A stretch of 60,000 nt of DNA from Adiantum capillus-veneris (Eukaryota; Streptophyta; Polypodiopsida; Polypodiales; Pteridaceae): positions 79,817,278 to 79,877,277 of the forward strand of contig CM043967.1 in the NCBI GenBank assembly GCA_014529385.2, written 5' to 3'. The notes beneath the pieces were generated by a model. That model ran no database searches and was not told the origin of the DNA. It was given only the letters and a program-made list of their open reading frames with translations. Shown piece after piece: positions 31,684 to 43,871 of the stretch (position 1 is its first letter; each line of letters starts with the position of its first letter). A program made the position numbers and the translations under genes.

Positions 31684-32351
31684 TTTCAATCTTTAATGGA
31701 AAGCTCATCATCTACTCCAAGCTTGTGAGAAGGGAGACCTACACCAACAACGCTTGGCATTGTGGTGCAAATCCAACCAAGATCCAAGCTTCAATGCATG
31801 CTCATCTCCTCCACCATGCTAATTACTAAACTATGCTAAGATTTTATGAGTGATTATGTGAGGAGATATACTTCTTTCTCGTACGACTACTCCTTCTTCC
31901 TCTCAATCTACTCTCATACCCCGCTAGCTCTCACCATGTTCAAAGGTGTGTGAGGTCTTGGGTCTGAGACCGTGAGGGAATTAATGTTGTGTTTTATAAG
32001 TGTTTGCTTAGTGCTTGAAGTTTTCATCTTCATTGCACCAGCTAGTTATTGAAGGAACACAAAGAATTGTATTGTAAAATGTCTCCCTTGATGGGGGAAA
32101 CCTATAATACAAAGCCTTTTGGAGGGGGGACCCTCTCCATGTAAATCTGGTCCTCAACTATTGACAAATAGCATAATTTCTCTCTCTTTTGAAGTATTGT
32201 TCACGCCTATCTAACTAGGTGTTATGATTTTTTTTTCTCTCTCCATCCAAGCACTCTTGCTATGCTCATGAGCATCTATTCTAATGAAATGCTCACTATG
32301 TCTATGCTATTTTTCTCTACACACAAGTTACTAGGCCATTAAATGTTACAT

Positions 32352-32363
32352 TGGTATCAGAGC
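32352..32363 (+). other. B primer binding site (initiator tRNA-Met)
   Basis: TGGTATCAGAGC one base after the LTR end. Confidence 0.95.
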
Positions 32364-32809
32364 ACAAGGTTTATCTTTTCTTGCTCAAGAAGGGAGGTCC
32401 TCAAGCTAGCTATAAATGGTTGGTATTATTAATTGCAATTGAGAAAATAGAATAGGGATTTATCAGCCTTGCATTGCGCCTGCCTTTACATAGATAACAG
32501 GGCATCACCGTCGAGAGCTATGGTCTTAATAGTGGAGTCCTACAGGGCTTGCCTACGGCTTAACCACTATTGAGCTATTAGAAGCTTGACAGGAGCCGGT
32601 ATTGTTATGGTGTTGAGAGACACTCTCTTCTATTCCTTGCAATTAATGATATTCAAGCCACAAGTAAATAGCTTGAGTGCTTTTCTAAAGGGGTAAAGAG
32701 GAGTAGCAACTAGGGCGAGAAGTGCCAAAGTACACCTAAAAAGTTTACACCTAAATTAGAGACATTCTAAAGCTTTGTCATATGGAGGAGAAAATATTCA
32801 TGGTGTGGG
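32364..32809 (+). other. B leader
   Basis: Between primer site and gag. No ORF or structure that I can support. Confidence 0.5.
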
Positions 32810-33767
32810 ATGAGAACCATCAATTCCATTGTTAGAATGGTTGACAATAGTAAAGAGATTGAAATTAATGTTGATAGCTTTGATTTTGCTAATGAGCATG
32901 CTAGTAATGATGCCCCTATGCTTGTTAGCTACCTTATTTCTAGGCTTCAACAAGCCATGGGCAATCCATCCCTCCACAGTGAAGTACAATGGCATCTTTG
33001 TGCTCATGGGATCTCCAAACTCCCCACCATGACAAGAGAGTACCTAGGAAGCCTCCTTGTGAGACTTGCAAAAGAGGCCTCTCTCGAATTCCGGAAGAAG
33101 AAGAGGATCCATACAAAGGGCTCAAAATTTTACTTCTTGATGACGCATCTCCTTCCAAAGGAGAACTCAAGAGCCCCCACCAAAATAATGAGAAAGAAGT
33201 GAATCTCCTGCCACCTTGGCGGAGATGGCTCCACGAAGACAGCGGGCAAACGCTCTCCATCACCTCCTAAACGGAGAAGACCATCGCGCACTTCTCCACA
33301 CCATAATTCAAACTGGGATGACAGAAAACAAGAGAATAAAAAGGCGAGAAAGAGGTCACCCTCTTCTCCATCCTCTTCCTCTTATGAAGAAAGTGATGGT
33401 GCACACAAAGAGGACCAAGGAAAGAAAAAGGTGAGAAAGAGGTCACCCTCTTCTCCATCTTCTTAAAATTCTTCATCTTCTGAAGAAAGCGATGGTGCAA
33501 CTTTTGAACCATCAAAAAGAAGAGGCCATAGGAAATCCTATATCGTGTGAAAGAGGTTGTCGAAGCTCAAGAAGTTCAAAGAGGGAGGAAAGAATATCTC
33601 TTTCCTTACCTACGATGACACCTTTGGTGCTACAGACAAAGTCTTGACTTTCATCCAACAATATATGCGGTGTTTGGAGATGAGGGCTTCATGGAGTCCT
33701 CTAAGCTACTCCATGTAGCTATGCATTTTCAAAAGTCCTCTAGGCAATGGTGGTCTAGCCTAAGGGC
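32810..33767 (+). pseudogene. B gag, 5' part
   Basis: Broken into several frames. A hydrophilic, K/E/S-rich part with near-repeats (33305-33370 and 33420-33480, both encoding S/P/E/K-rich stretches) leads into a gag domain: FLTYDDTFGATDKVLTFIQQ, GDEGFMESSKLLHVAMHF and SSRQWWSSLR directly before C. The continuation lies at 53944. Confidence 0.75.
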
Positions 33768-34338
<571 letters not shown>

Positions 34339-34342
34339 TTTT

Positions 34343-34360
34343 TGGTGTCATTGCCGGGGA
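34343..34360 (+). other. C primer binding site (decayed tRNA-Asp type)
   Basis: TGGTGTCATTGCCGGGGA, 4 bp after the LTR. It differs from the tRNA-Asp complement at three sites, all C-to-T or G-to-A. Confidence 0.72.
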
Positions 34361-34977
34361 AATACCCTGCATTAAGCTCAAATAGCAGTCTATGCTGCTT
34401 TGTGGTGCAATTTGAGATGTAGGAAAGGTAGAGAAAGAAGTTGTGTGGCTTGTTGAGAAGGATTTGTGACCTTTGTTTTTGCTGCAGTGTACTGTTTCTG
34501 TTAATAAGGTGTTGCAATGTACTGTGTTTTTTTTATATAAGGTGTTAGCTTTAAGGTATTAGTTCTATAATGTTAGATTTGTAAGGTACAGTAAGTAGAT
34601 CTGTTAGTTAATTCGTTGATGTAGTATTGTGTTAGTGTGTAACAGTAGCTCTGTTAGTTGCAAGTAGGTAGGTTAGGTGTGTATATTCGCGCATGCAGCG
34701 CGACCGCGGCGACCTTCTCCGAAAAAAATTTAAAAAAATTAAAATAAAGGTAGGATCGGGAATATTCCCCAGGCCTAAGCCCAAGCCCACGCTCAGGATC
34801 ACGCCTCAATCACCCTTTAGAATTACTTATTTTAGCGTCACACTTAAGTAAAAGTTGACCCTTTTGAAGACCAACGGAGCTTTGGGTAATTGAACGCTAT
34901 GCTGTAAAGGGCACTACAACCCTCTAAGTGATACGCTCTTTTTCGAGGTATCACACACTCTAATCCAAAAAAGTATC

Positions 34978-37970
34978 GTGAAAAAACATAAAAAAACGAG
35001 TGAAAACGGGATGCAAAATGCCCAAAAAATCAAGAGGTTAACCTTCGAGGGAATTTGCCACCAAAGACACATGCATCTATGCTCTGGTCATGTGCTAGAG
35101 GCCAAGCAACTAGCAAGAACTTCGACTTACGCGGGTTCTCAATACGTACCTACCTTAGGTTCCGGGCCCTCAGCAGGGACCCAAGGTAGTACAACCCAAG
35201 ACCCAAACATATCGGCTAGTGACTCTTCCTCTTACTACGATGTCATGGAGGGTTACCCAATGCCTAATCCTGATAGCTCAAGCCAAGACATGCATGCCAT
35301 GGGCCCACGGTCCGGGCCGAGAGTGCTTAGCCGCTTGAAGGAAACCTTTAGTAGAGCCACTTGCTCCGAACATGGAGCTAACAATATAAATGAGGGGGGT
35401 GGGGAAGTAAATTCACCATTCAATGAACAACGTAGACCCCATGCTCTTGGAGAGTGTGCACGTGAATACTCCATTCACTACACCCCTTGACTCTTCAAAG
35501 CTATTCCCCTCCGAGGTTATATTACTTGATGGTAGAAGCCTTGCCGAAGTACAAGAGGTTGAGCGATATATCATTGCGGCTAGGGAAAAGGAGACCGAGA
35601 GCTTACACAAGGCGGAGCAACAAAGAGAGTTAAAAGCAAAAGCCCCTATGTCAATATCCTTGCTAAGAGAGCAATCGAGAGCTCCTGAATTAGCAACCAC
35701 TAAGGGTCAACCCATAGAGAGTCACATCGTATCTAGTCCAAAAGACACCCCTAGCACCTCAATCCTAGATGGATTGTTTTAAATGAGAACTGGGAGTATG
35801 AACTACAACGAAAACTCTAACCGGCCTATACACAGGTCACACCTATCACGTGGGTTGGTTAGATGTCGTACAATCCACAACGGGTGCTACTAGTGTAGAG
35901 GATGAACAACAAAGAGTTTGTGAGGTCATCCATAGGGTTATTGAGCTAGAGAGACATAACAAGGGGATCCGCATGCCTTCAACGGGTCTCATGAGATTCT
36001 TGGATATAGGGAAGGCTAAACAACAAACCTTATCACAAATGGAGACTCCCTCGATAAGTCCGATGGATCCTCCATATGTTGTTTCACCAGGGGTCTAAGT
36101 GCAATCTGATCCCACAAGTGGTAGCTTTACCTTTCCAAGTCTAGCTCATCTTTCCCTTGATGACACCATGGCTACCATGCACACCCCAATGATGGGCATG
36201 CCAAGAAACACGCCATGGACCTCATTTGTTAGTAAAGCACCGCTACATGGTAGCTCAATGCCTGCAATAGTACCTACAAGTGTGTACCAATCGTATACAC
36301 CTATGGGTCCTCGTACTCATGTAGCCCCTACCGCTCCCATTTTTTCAACAACCTATGCTCCACAACCACAATACCCAAGCTCTTATTTCAACGTGACCAT
36401 ACCGGCTAGCATTAGCATGTCACATCCGATGTCTGCTATGCATAGGGCCACACATATGAACTTTGGGTCACCACATGACACAACACCGTACTAAACTTGG
36501 AACCCAAGGGCTTTCTATGCGCCAAGTCCAATGCCAATAGCTACTCCACATGTAGTCTCTCGAGCGCCTTCACCCACGGTTCCTACTCACTTAGGTGACT
36601 TGGTAACATTTGCTCAAGCTATCGGTCAATCTATTGTGGAGAATATGCATAACACGCCTAATAGAGAGCCTAGAAATAAGACAGTACAAATAGCCAAGCT
36701 CACACAAAAATTTAGTGGAGAGGGCATGTGAGAAATCATATCGAAGTGTTTGAACAAATATGTGATTCTTTAGGAGAACACAATGACCTGCATAAGAGTA
36801 ATGCTTTAAGCCTAACCTTAAGTGGGAAGGCTGGGGATTGGTATAGAACCCTAAGGGTGGAAGAAAAAACGATTTACCTTACTCTTAGGAGATTGTTCTA
36901 AAAGAATACATACAAGAGGGAGTGCTTTGGGGTGTAGCCTCGCAGCTCCACAAAGCCCAATGAGAGGAAGGAGAGTCAGTGAGAGACTTTATTAGTCGCT
37001 TGAAGCATTTTAATTCTCGTTGTAATCCAAATGAGCGCTTCAATAATAATCAATTTCTTTATAGATTCATTAGGGGATTACAAAATGAGGATATCTACAA
37101 TGGCCTAGTCATTAGAGGTATCACCACTTGGGAAGCGGTCACCACCAGTGTGATCCAATTGGAGGATAATTTAATGATTCAAGGATAAAGAGTGTCTGTT
37201 GAGCCTAAATCTACTAGTTTGCAAGCATCGGGGCATCAACAAATGACCCTAAATTCTATTGCTAAGGAGCCAAAGATATCTGAGGTGACTTTAGCAGATC
37301 TCACCAAGGCCATTTAAGAGAGTCTTAGAGACAATCGTTCTCCACAAAACAATCATATGTATTTAAGAAGGGAGCAACAATGGTGCTCAATATGCTATGG
37401 TCCGTATAGTACCAGTGAATGCCCTACTTTTAGATTAAAATTCAATGCGAATTTCAATGCCTGTGGGAGGTATGGTCATCAAGCTAAGGATTGCATAGTA
37501 TTTAATGTGCGATGGCCAATAGACCAACCTTAGCATAGACAAACACACCTCGAGTTCCTGCATTGATGCAGGCCCCACCTCTTGAACAAACATCACAACA
37601 CATGGTCCCTAGGGCCCAAAATGTTGTTCAAACAACACCCTTACCACCTCCAGTGCTAGGACTGTGACCACCACATCCGAGAATCGCTTCTGTGAATCAA
37701 GTGGGTTGTGAGTCATCTATTTCTTGTTTGGAAGGTTGTGAGGAAGATATAGACCCTAATATTTCCTATGGGATTGATGCGCTTGAAGAAAGTCCACAAT
37801 ACTACACGGAGGACTATTGGGGACAAGTCAAACCTCTCTATCAAGTAGATGCTCTTGCTGCAAGAGACCAAAATATCAATACACCGCCAAGAGACCACCT
37901 CTTCAACGCTATGAGTGTGGAGGTCCACATCACGTGGCCGAGTGTCATATTAGGCTACAAAAGAACGCCA
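34978..37970 (+). pseudogene. C gag (decayed)
   Basis: Many frames and stops. The first 1.7 kb encode S/P/T/M-rich sequence. A Retrotrans_gag core runs from about 36690 (IAKLTQKFSGEG, SGKAGDWYRTL, GESVRDFISRLKHFNSRC, FIRGLQNEDIYNGL) to 37188. Zinc-knuckle remains follow: CGRYGHQAKDC near 37455 and YECGGPHHVAEC near 37910, the latter with its first Cys position read as Arg. Confidence 0.7.
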
Positions 37971-38010
37971 CACTAATGCAAACCAATCAAGCGAGCATGT
38001 CTACAATGCT

Positions 38011-38882
38011 AACTATGTGACAAAGTGGGTGGTAGCCAGGGTGACATGTAAAGCTGATGCAAGGTCAACTGCCAAGTTTCTCTTTGAGAACATTATTACA
38101 AGATTTGGTTGTCCCTTTGAGATGGTGAGTAACAATGGCACTCATTTTATAAATGGTGTGATAAAGGAACTCACAACAAACTTCATGATAGCTCACCATA
38201 AGTCTACACCGTATTACCCACAAGAAAATGGCCAAGCTGAGAGTACCAACAAAACTCTCATCTCCATTTTGGCAAAGACAATTGAGGCTCATCATACATA
38301 TTGGGATTTAAAGCTTACATCAACTCTATGGTCTTATCGTACTTCTTACAAAGTGGTTATTAACTATACACCATTCAAAATGGTATATGGACAAGAAGCA
38401 GTTATGCCATGGGAGTTTGTAATTCCTAGTCTGCGCATAGCTTCATAAGAATGTTGGGATGGTAACCCTTTAGTTGAGTGCTTATACATCCTTGAGAGGC
38501 TAGATGAAAAAAGACAATTGGCTGTGCAAAATGCACTTGTGAAGAAAGATAGGAGGAAGAAATGGTTTGACCGTCATCTAAAGAATAAGGATATCAATGT
38601 TGGTGATAAAGTCCTTATGTATGGAGTGCGTAACAAGAAAATAAAAAGTTGAAATATGTGAGAAAAGGACCATATAGAATATGTGAAATCACCCCACAAG
38701 GAACCATTCGTGTGGAGACTCTTGATGGAGTTGAAACCATCGGATTCCTCAATGGTAGAAAATTTAAAAGATATTATGGTCCTTCAATCCAAGAGGAGCT
38801 ACGTGCCATCCATAAAAAAAAGGCAGCCAAGGCACAAACAAAATGGAAGAAGATACAAGCTCAAGCTGAGGCTAAAGAGTGA
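38011..38882 (+). pseudogene. Integrase core and C-terminus with D-to-N change, after a deletion
   Basis: Begins abruptly with TKWVVARVT, directly behind gag zinc-knuckle sequence, so protease, RT, RNase H and the integrase N-terminus are gone. VSNNGTHFINGVI holds Asn where the second catalytic Asp of VSDxG is expected. The Glu remains in YYPQENGQAESTNK. A stop lies near 38446. The C-terminal SH3-like region GPYRICEITPQGTIRVETLDG and NGRKFKRYYGP is clear. It may belong to C or to a related element joined here. Confidence 0.8.
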
Positions 38883-38959
38883 CAACAATGCATAAGACGC
38901 CAATGAGAGGCCAACCTTGGAGTTACACATGCATTCCACATTGAAACGGAGGATGATTG

Positions 38960-39860
38960 ATTAGACTCTGAAACACCTCTACGATACCCTATTGAGCTAA
39001 ATAGCACCTATGGAAAAGTGTTATATAATGCCTTATTGGACACGGGTGGTAAGTATATTTGTTATCCTATGGAGTTTGGTGTTGGTTAGGGAAGCCACCT
39101 CTAGCTGAGAGTATTATCCAAGTCAAGGGCGTCAACAAGAAAAAAACTACGATTTTTGGAATTTGGCACAATTCTGTCAGTTATGACAGTGGGATTGTAT
39201 CTCAAGACTTTTTGGTCATGCATGTTGGGACTATGGAGGGTAATATAAACCTAGGACACACGTGGATGATAGCCACGAAATGCACTATAGATTGGGAGAT
39301 TGGGGGTGTCACAACATAGAAACCAACTCTTAGCCCTGACACTCAAGCCATAGACCCTAAGATATTGCCTGTTAAGGAAATAAAAGCCAAAACATTGCAT
39401 GTCCAAGGGGTTGAACCATATGTCCCTATAGCCCAACTCTGTAGAGATTCAACTGCTGTATTTGAAATAAACCTTGAGACACACAAGACCCATCCTAAAA
39501 TAAAAAAGAAAACATACAAAGCTTCTTTAGCAACCATATCTAGTGCTAAAAGACAGGAGTCTGGTAAGAGACGTCCTACTCGTCCCAAGAACTTTAAAGA
39601 AACGTTGCGTTGGATTCCTAAAAAACTATGGGAAGCCCAAGGCTACTATGAAGAAAATGATCAAATCTAGGTGCCAAAACATAAATTCTTCTCTTATCTC
39701 TCCCTTGACCCATGTGAGCCCAATCTTGTAGCTCCAAAATGAATTAACGATCGTGGAAAGGAAAAAATCACAGAATGCTACACACCCGCTCCAGAGCTAG
39801 TTTGGATACCGAAGAAAGAACGACTTGTTCCACCTAGCTCAGGAGCAGGGAAGTCACATG
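38960..39860 (+). pseudogene. Post-integrase ORF: retropepsin-like plus QGYY/WxPK module
   Basis: NALLDTGGKYI near 39030 is a retropepsin-like DTG. One frameshift later comes SYGVWCWLGKPPL, then DFLVMHVGTMEGNINLGHTW. At 39611-39680: W-x8-QGYY-x6-stop-VPK, the stop being TAG where related copies have TGG (Trp). WIPKK recurs at 39801. The same motifs in the same order occur in the E1 ORF. Normal gypsy elements have protease before RT, so a retropepsin-like domain after integrase is unusual unless segments were rearranged. Confidence 0.65.
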
Positions 39861-40156
39861 AAGCTTCTTGCTCTTCATGTAGTTCCTATATGGAAATAGA
39901 AGCTTTGACACAACCTCCACCTACCATTTTACATATCCATACAAACAAGGAAGAGTTTGCACCTCCCTTGTAAGTTCACCACCTACAACAACGTTGCATA
40001 TAAAATCATGGAAGAGTACCTTACCACCCTTGTAATTAGATGAGATGCATAGGGCGATCAAAACTATTGGTTAAAGACTTCAATGTTCACCCATAACAAC
40101 CTGGAACAATTGGTTCCAAAACATGATGACATCATTCCAAAAGGTATGATCTACCC

Positions 40157-40562
40157 AAGGAAGGGGGGAGTGTTTGCTGATATTCATCACTCACTTGCTT
40201 CCCTCTCAATCTTCCTCCCTGACCTCTCAATCTTTCAATCTTAGGAAATGTATATATAAAGCTTTATACTCACAAAAAACAAAAATAAGAAAGTAAAAGA
40301 GCAAGAGCCCCCAAAGTAAATCTGGAAACCTACGAGTTCTATACATAGCACAACATCATAAAAATACATTATGCACAAGGACCCGACCTTTTGACACGAC
40401 CCTTGTAATATTTGCACTCTAACCATCATCTATCTGTGTGTACATATATGGCTAGTATGCTAGAGTCATCCACTCCTTCCTTGGGTGAGAGGTACCCTTG
40501 TTAATTTTCACAAGTGTTTCACATGGTCTTTTTGGTGCTTGCCTATAAATGGGATTTGGTAG
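40157..40562 (+). other. Polypurine tract and start of another LTR (X), interrupted by D
   Basis: AAGGAAGGGGGGAG (40157-40170) is followed by TGTTTGCTGATATTC, an LTR-like start unlike the C LTR. The bases before it resemble those before the C 3' LTR (53340-53372). TATATATAA-like sequence lies near 40250 and TATAAAT near 40543. D begins at 40563. Confidence 0.55.
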
Positions 40563-42273
40563 TGATAGCCGTTTTCCGGCTCTTTGTAATTACCACAGTG
40601 AGTTACCTCACCCTACCAAAATCACCCAAACACTGTGGCTATCCCTACCATTTCACTGTACATAGGCGTGCGTGAGTCACGGGACTTTTCCCATATCTTC
40701 TTAAAAAACCCTCAATTAGCTAGTCATTGGGCTAGTTGAGCCAAAAATAAAAAATATATAAATAAAAAAATATAAGTATATTATGGCCCATGCGTATGTA
40801 AATATTTCTTTATATATAGGGCCTAAATAAAAGATTTTTTCATAATTATTTTGGTATTTATTTAAATATTTCTACCTAGGTGTGTGTTATTTATGCTCTG
40901 TACATTGCCTCACCATTACCACAATTTTTTCTTACCATTTTTCATACTCTTTATTCCATATAGAAATATTTTCATGTAAGCTTCTCTTATATTTGGTGTA
41001 ACTCCACCCCAACAAAAATCCAAAAAAACTAGTTTTATTTATGTGTATATTTTTTCACTATTTTGATTTTTCCCTTCCTACATCTATTTTGTTTTTTTCT
41101 AAAAAATTAGAACACCAAAAATATTTATCTTTTTATGGTAGCCTCATAATGAGAGAGATTTCTTTTGACCCCTTTATATTTTTTCCACTTATATTATTTA
41201 TATTTGACATGTACATAGTTTTTAGACCCCTCAATATTTGATTTTCTTAGTTGTACTATTCACTTATATCCTAATCTCAACAATATCTTCAATTATAGAC
41301 CTACCAAATAAGGTCAAGGGTAGGTGGCATGCATACATGCACTATGGAGGGCTCACTCTTGGAGGTATTCAAAAGAATCATCCAAAGAAGGACCCCACAA
41401 GGACCTTTGCAGTGGAAAAAAACGGTCGGTTTTGTTGAATTTTTAAAGTTCACTTGCTCTCCGAATTTGAAAAGGTGATACAAACAAAAGTTGTAGCTCG
41501 TGGGCTGAACTTTTGTCTCAAATGTTTTCATATTTTTTTGAGCTACGAGCTGTGAGCTATGATTTTTTTAGTGGACCCCAGTTTTCCCATGCTATGCAGC
41601 CACACTCTCTCTTCCACTTTATCATTTTCCTCTTTCACACACACTTCTCCACTCATCATCCCCATCTCTCTCACCACTCCTCTCTGCACACTACTCACCT
41701 TCTCCTCAACCTTGAAGAATAAGAGAAACCATGGTGAACTCATACCTCCCACACACAATTCCATTCCAAAATTGACCACCTAGTCTCATTTTTCCTCCTC
41801 CAAATTACCCATATCTATCAAAAAACCACAAAATTCAGCCTCTTCTCTTAAAAGACAGCATCATGGTGGTTGATTACTCAGCTTCAATTACCTTGTCTCT
41901 CAAGGAAGGTCAAGAGTGGAGAAAAAATGTACCGTCAAAGCTAGTGGACCGTCAACAAGCGTCAAAATTGGCCCTACTCAAGACACTTGGAGCATCAACC
42001 TTGTAAGAAATCCACCTTTTCTTACCTCTTAAGAGTTTTTCTTCTTTATTTGTATCCTACATGGATACTCCCATTGTAAATATCCAATTCCATTTGTAAA
42101 TTAATACTAACTCTACTAACACTAACCCACTATGAAAAGTCCTATCACCTCCATTTCTCTCCTCTCTCTTTCCCCACCAACTTCTTGATAATTCCAAGCA
42201 AAAGAAATTAGATAAATTGCTGAAAATCTAACCCAACCATGGTTAGAGGAGTAACCCTAGCCTTCAAAATTGC

Positions 42274-42280
42274 TATAAAA
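42274..42280 (+). promoter_or_regulatory. TATA box of D LTR
   Basis: TATAAAA in both LTRs (also 51911-51917), about 310 bp before the ATG mini-exon candidate. Confidence 0.6.
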
Positions 42281-42587
42281 GAAGGGTGTAGCTAGCACAA
42301 AAGGGGGAGCCATAAGCAAGAGCACTATGCTATAGCTTGAGAAGCCAAGCTCAACCTCTCTAGAAGGAGCTCTTGAGTGGAAGCTCATTGTCTTATGCAT
42401 GTGCATGTGTTGTAATAGGGGATTAGCAAGGGAAATCTATGCCATTGTAAGAGAGAGAGAGTGATCATTCAATTGAGAGTAGGAAATCTATCATTTCTCC
42501 TACTAGTGTAAGCCCAACATTCGCTGAATCAAGGAGGGTGGATTTGGACTAAGCTCGGATACTTTGTCTCCCTTCCAACGTGAAGTA

Positions 42588-42610
42588 ATGGACAACAATG
42601 ATGCGTAAGT
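42588..42610 (+). promoter_or_regulatory. Candidate ATG mini-exon with GTAAGT splice donor in D LTR
   Basis: An ATG and 17 nt of reading (five codons plus two bases) are followed by GTAAGT, a perfect plant 5' splice site. Unspliced, the frame stops at once (six codons, then TAA inside the donor). The exon ends after two bases of a codon, the same phase as the acceptor-like sites before both b ORFs. Other short upstream ATGs exist in the LTR. Prediction only. Confidence 0.45.
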
Positions 42611-42938
42611 GTCTTGGTGTTTTTTGTTAAGTTCTTGATAGCTTGTCTCTGGTGTTGTCATCAATCTAGCCATAAATCCCACATACTGTAAGAGGGCGAC
42701 AGGGTGGAGAGGACTCCCCTGGCCTTAAGACACTGATTGGGGTGGCTTTTCTTGTGATGTGTTGTGGTGAAATTTACGCAAGCTATGTTGAACAAGTACT
42801 AATCTCACTTTGATTTGTCATGACAGATTTGTAAGAAGGTATTAATGCAACAAGCACCCCCTCCCCCTTTCTCTCTCTTTCTTAAATATATAGTTGTGTT
42901 TGCTTGATCATTGCCGATACGTTTCAAAGCAGCCCGAG

Positions 42939-42940
<2 letters not shown>

Positions 42941-42973
<33 letters not shown>
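42941..42973. repeat. (CT)n microsatellite in D LTR
   Basis: 33 bp here, about 25 bp in the 3' LTR (near 52577-52602), and about 43 bp in the partial third copy (near 53032-53074). Confidence 0.92.
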
Positions 42974-42976
<3 letters not shown>

Positions 42977-43238
42977 TTTTAGTGTGTGAGAGTATTCCAT
43001 TGGTGTTAGGGTTAGTGTAAATTCCTTGCTTGTTTGTGGGTTGCTCTAACGATTCTCCTCTTTTGCGTCCTAGTTCGCTCTTAAACTAGGTGGTGCCCCT
43101 TGTGTAGTTGGGATTTGGCTGTGGGTTTGTTGTTTTGGTTTGTGTTGTGTTGTGCCCCAGCCCCATTGAGCAGCACGGGAGCCTTGAAGGGTGTCTAGAG
43201 GCCACTCTTCTTGTTGCCCGCCCCGGACCGCCTCAAAT

Positions 43239-43256
43239 TGGTGCCCCCACTGAGGA
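43239..43256 (+). other. D primer binding site
   Basis: TGGTGCCCCCACTGAGGA, 3 bp after the LTR. It begins with the required TGG; I do not identify the primer tRNA. Confidence 0.65.
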
Positions 43257-43309
43257 CGGCTTGTGTATTTTTGTGTAGAATCAACCTTTAGCATAGTCAA
43301 GTAGTTTGC

Positions 43310-43522
43310 ATGAATCACGAAGATTTGTATGATCCCTTCATTCCCATTGCAAGGCAAAAGGTACACATAATTGTTAGTACTAAGTTGCAATTTCAACGTG
43401 TCATTCGTAGAATTTTAGGTCCTCTTAGGTTGGCCGAGATAAACGCTTCAGTAAATCCTTTTATTTTGCCTCTCATTAGGTACGACCTTAGTTTGGACGT
43501 CTATATTTTTGTTTTGTTTTAA
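43310..43522 (+). CDS. D leader ORF a1 (70 aa, unknown family)
   Basis: ATG about 50 bp after the primer site. MNHEDLYDPFIPIARQ is followed by IIVSTKLQFQR, SVNPFILPLIRYDLSLDV and YIFVLF-stop. It is paralogous to a2 just downstream: both share FQ(R/Q), G-x-x-R, AS-x-NP-x-ILPLI-x-Y and DV-x-x-F-x-LF-stop. A close relative with one stop is at 29661. No domain known. The conserved start, core and stop position in four copies suggest a real small protein, possibly beta-rich by its alternating hydrophobic pattern. Role unknown. Confidence 0.62.
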   Translation: MNHEDLYDPFIPIARQKVHIIVSTKLQFQRVIRRILGPLRLAEINASVNPFILPLIRYDLSLDVYIFVLF

Positions 43523-43543
43523 GCATTAGGACATGCATAGGCC

Positions 43544-43762
43544 ATGGATAATGGCCCAGGAATAGAGGTTTTTCCCTTTCATTTTACTCCACACATTAGA
43601 ATAAACGTTGCAATTAGTAGAAAGATCCATTTTCAACAACGAATGGTGTTCATGTTTGGTGCCCAAAGAGCAGGAGAAATTCTTGCATCACCAAACCCTG
43701 TCATTCTACCTCTCATCAACTACCACACTTCTTTTGATGTACATGTGTTCATTTTATTTTAA
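43544..43762 (+). CDS. D leader ORF a2 (72 aa, paralogue of a1)
   Basis: ATG in a good plant context (GCCATGG). The core RINVAISRKIHFQQRMVFMFG and ASPNPVILPLINY ends DVHVFILF-stop, like a1. It starts 21 bp after the a1 stop. Closest relative: 29440-29664. Function unknown. Confidence 0.62.
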   Translation: MDNGPGIEVFPFHFTPHIRINVAISRKIHFQQRMVFMFGAQRAGEILASPNPVILPLINYHTSFDVHVFILF

Positions 43763-43871
43763 AATGAAGTGCAGCCCGGCAAAATAGTGTGTATGTTTGT
43801 TTTTTCTTTGTCCAAGTTGTTACAAGAAACAAAAAAACGCTCATTTGTTCTAACTGGGAATGTGTGTGCAG

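Larger units (their letters stand above)
30679..32350 (+). repeat. B 5' LTR (1672 bp)
   Basis: Pairs with 57523-59198 along its full length. It contains a TATA box (TATAAAA, 31250-31256), a CA repeat (31062-31093) and a CT repeat (31634-31681), all at matching places in the other LTR. Confidence 0.93.
40563..43235 (+). repeat. D 5' LTR (about 2673 bp)
   Basis: Starts TGATAGCCG. The end is placed at CCTCA, 3 bp before the primer site. Small open frames inside (41041-41783) recur in the 3' LTR and are not treated as genes. It contains TATAAAA at 42274-42280 and CT repeats at 42941-42973. Confidence 0.92.

Noticed and set aside
41041-41783. Small ORFs repeated at 50678-51420
   Set aside because: Repeated only because both lie in the D LTRs; upstream of the TATA box and without coding features.
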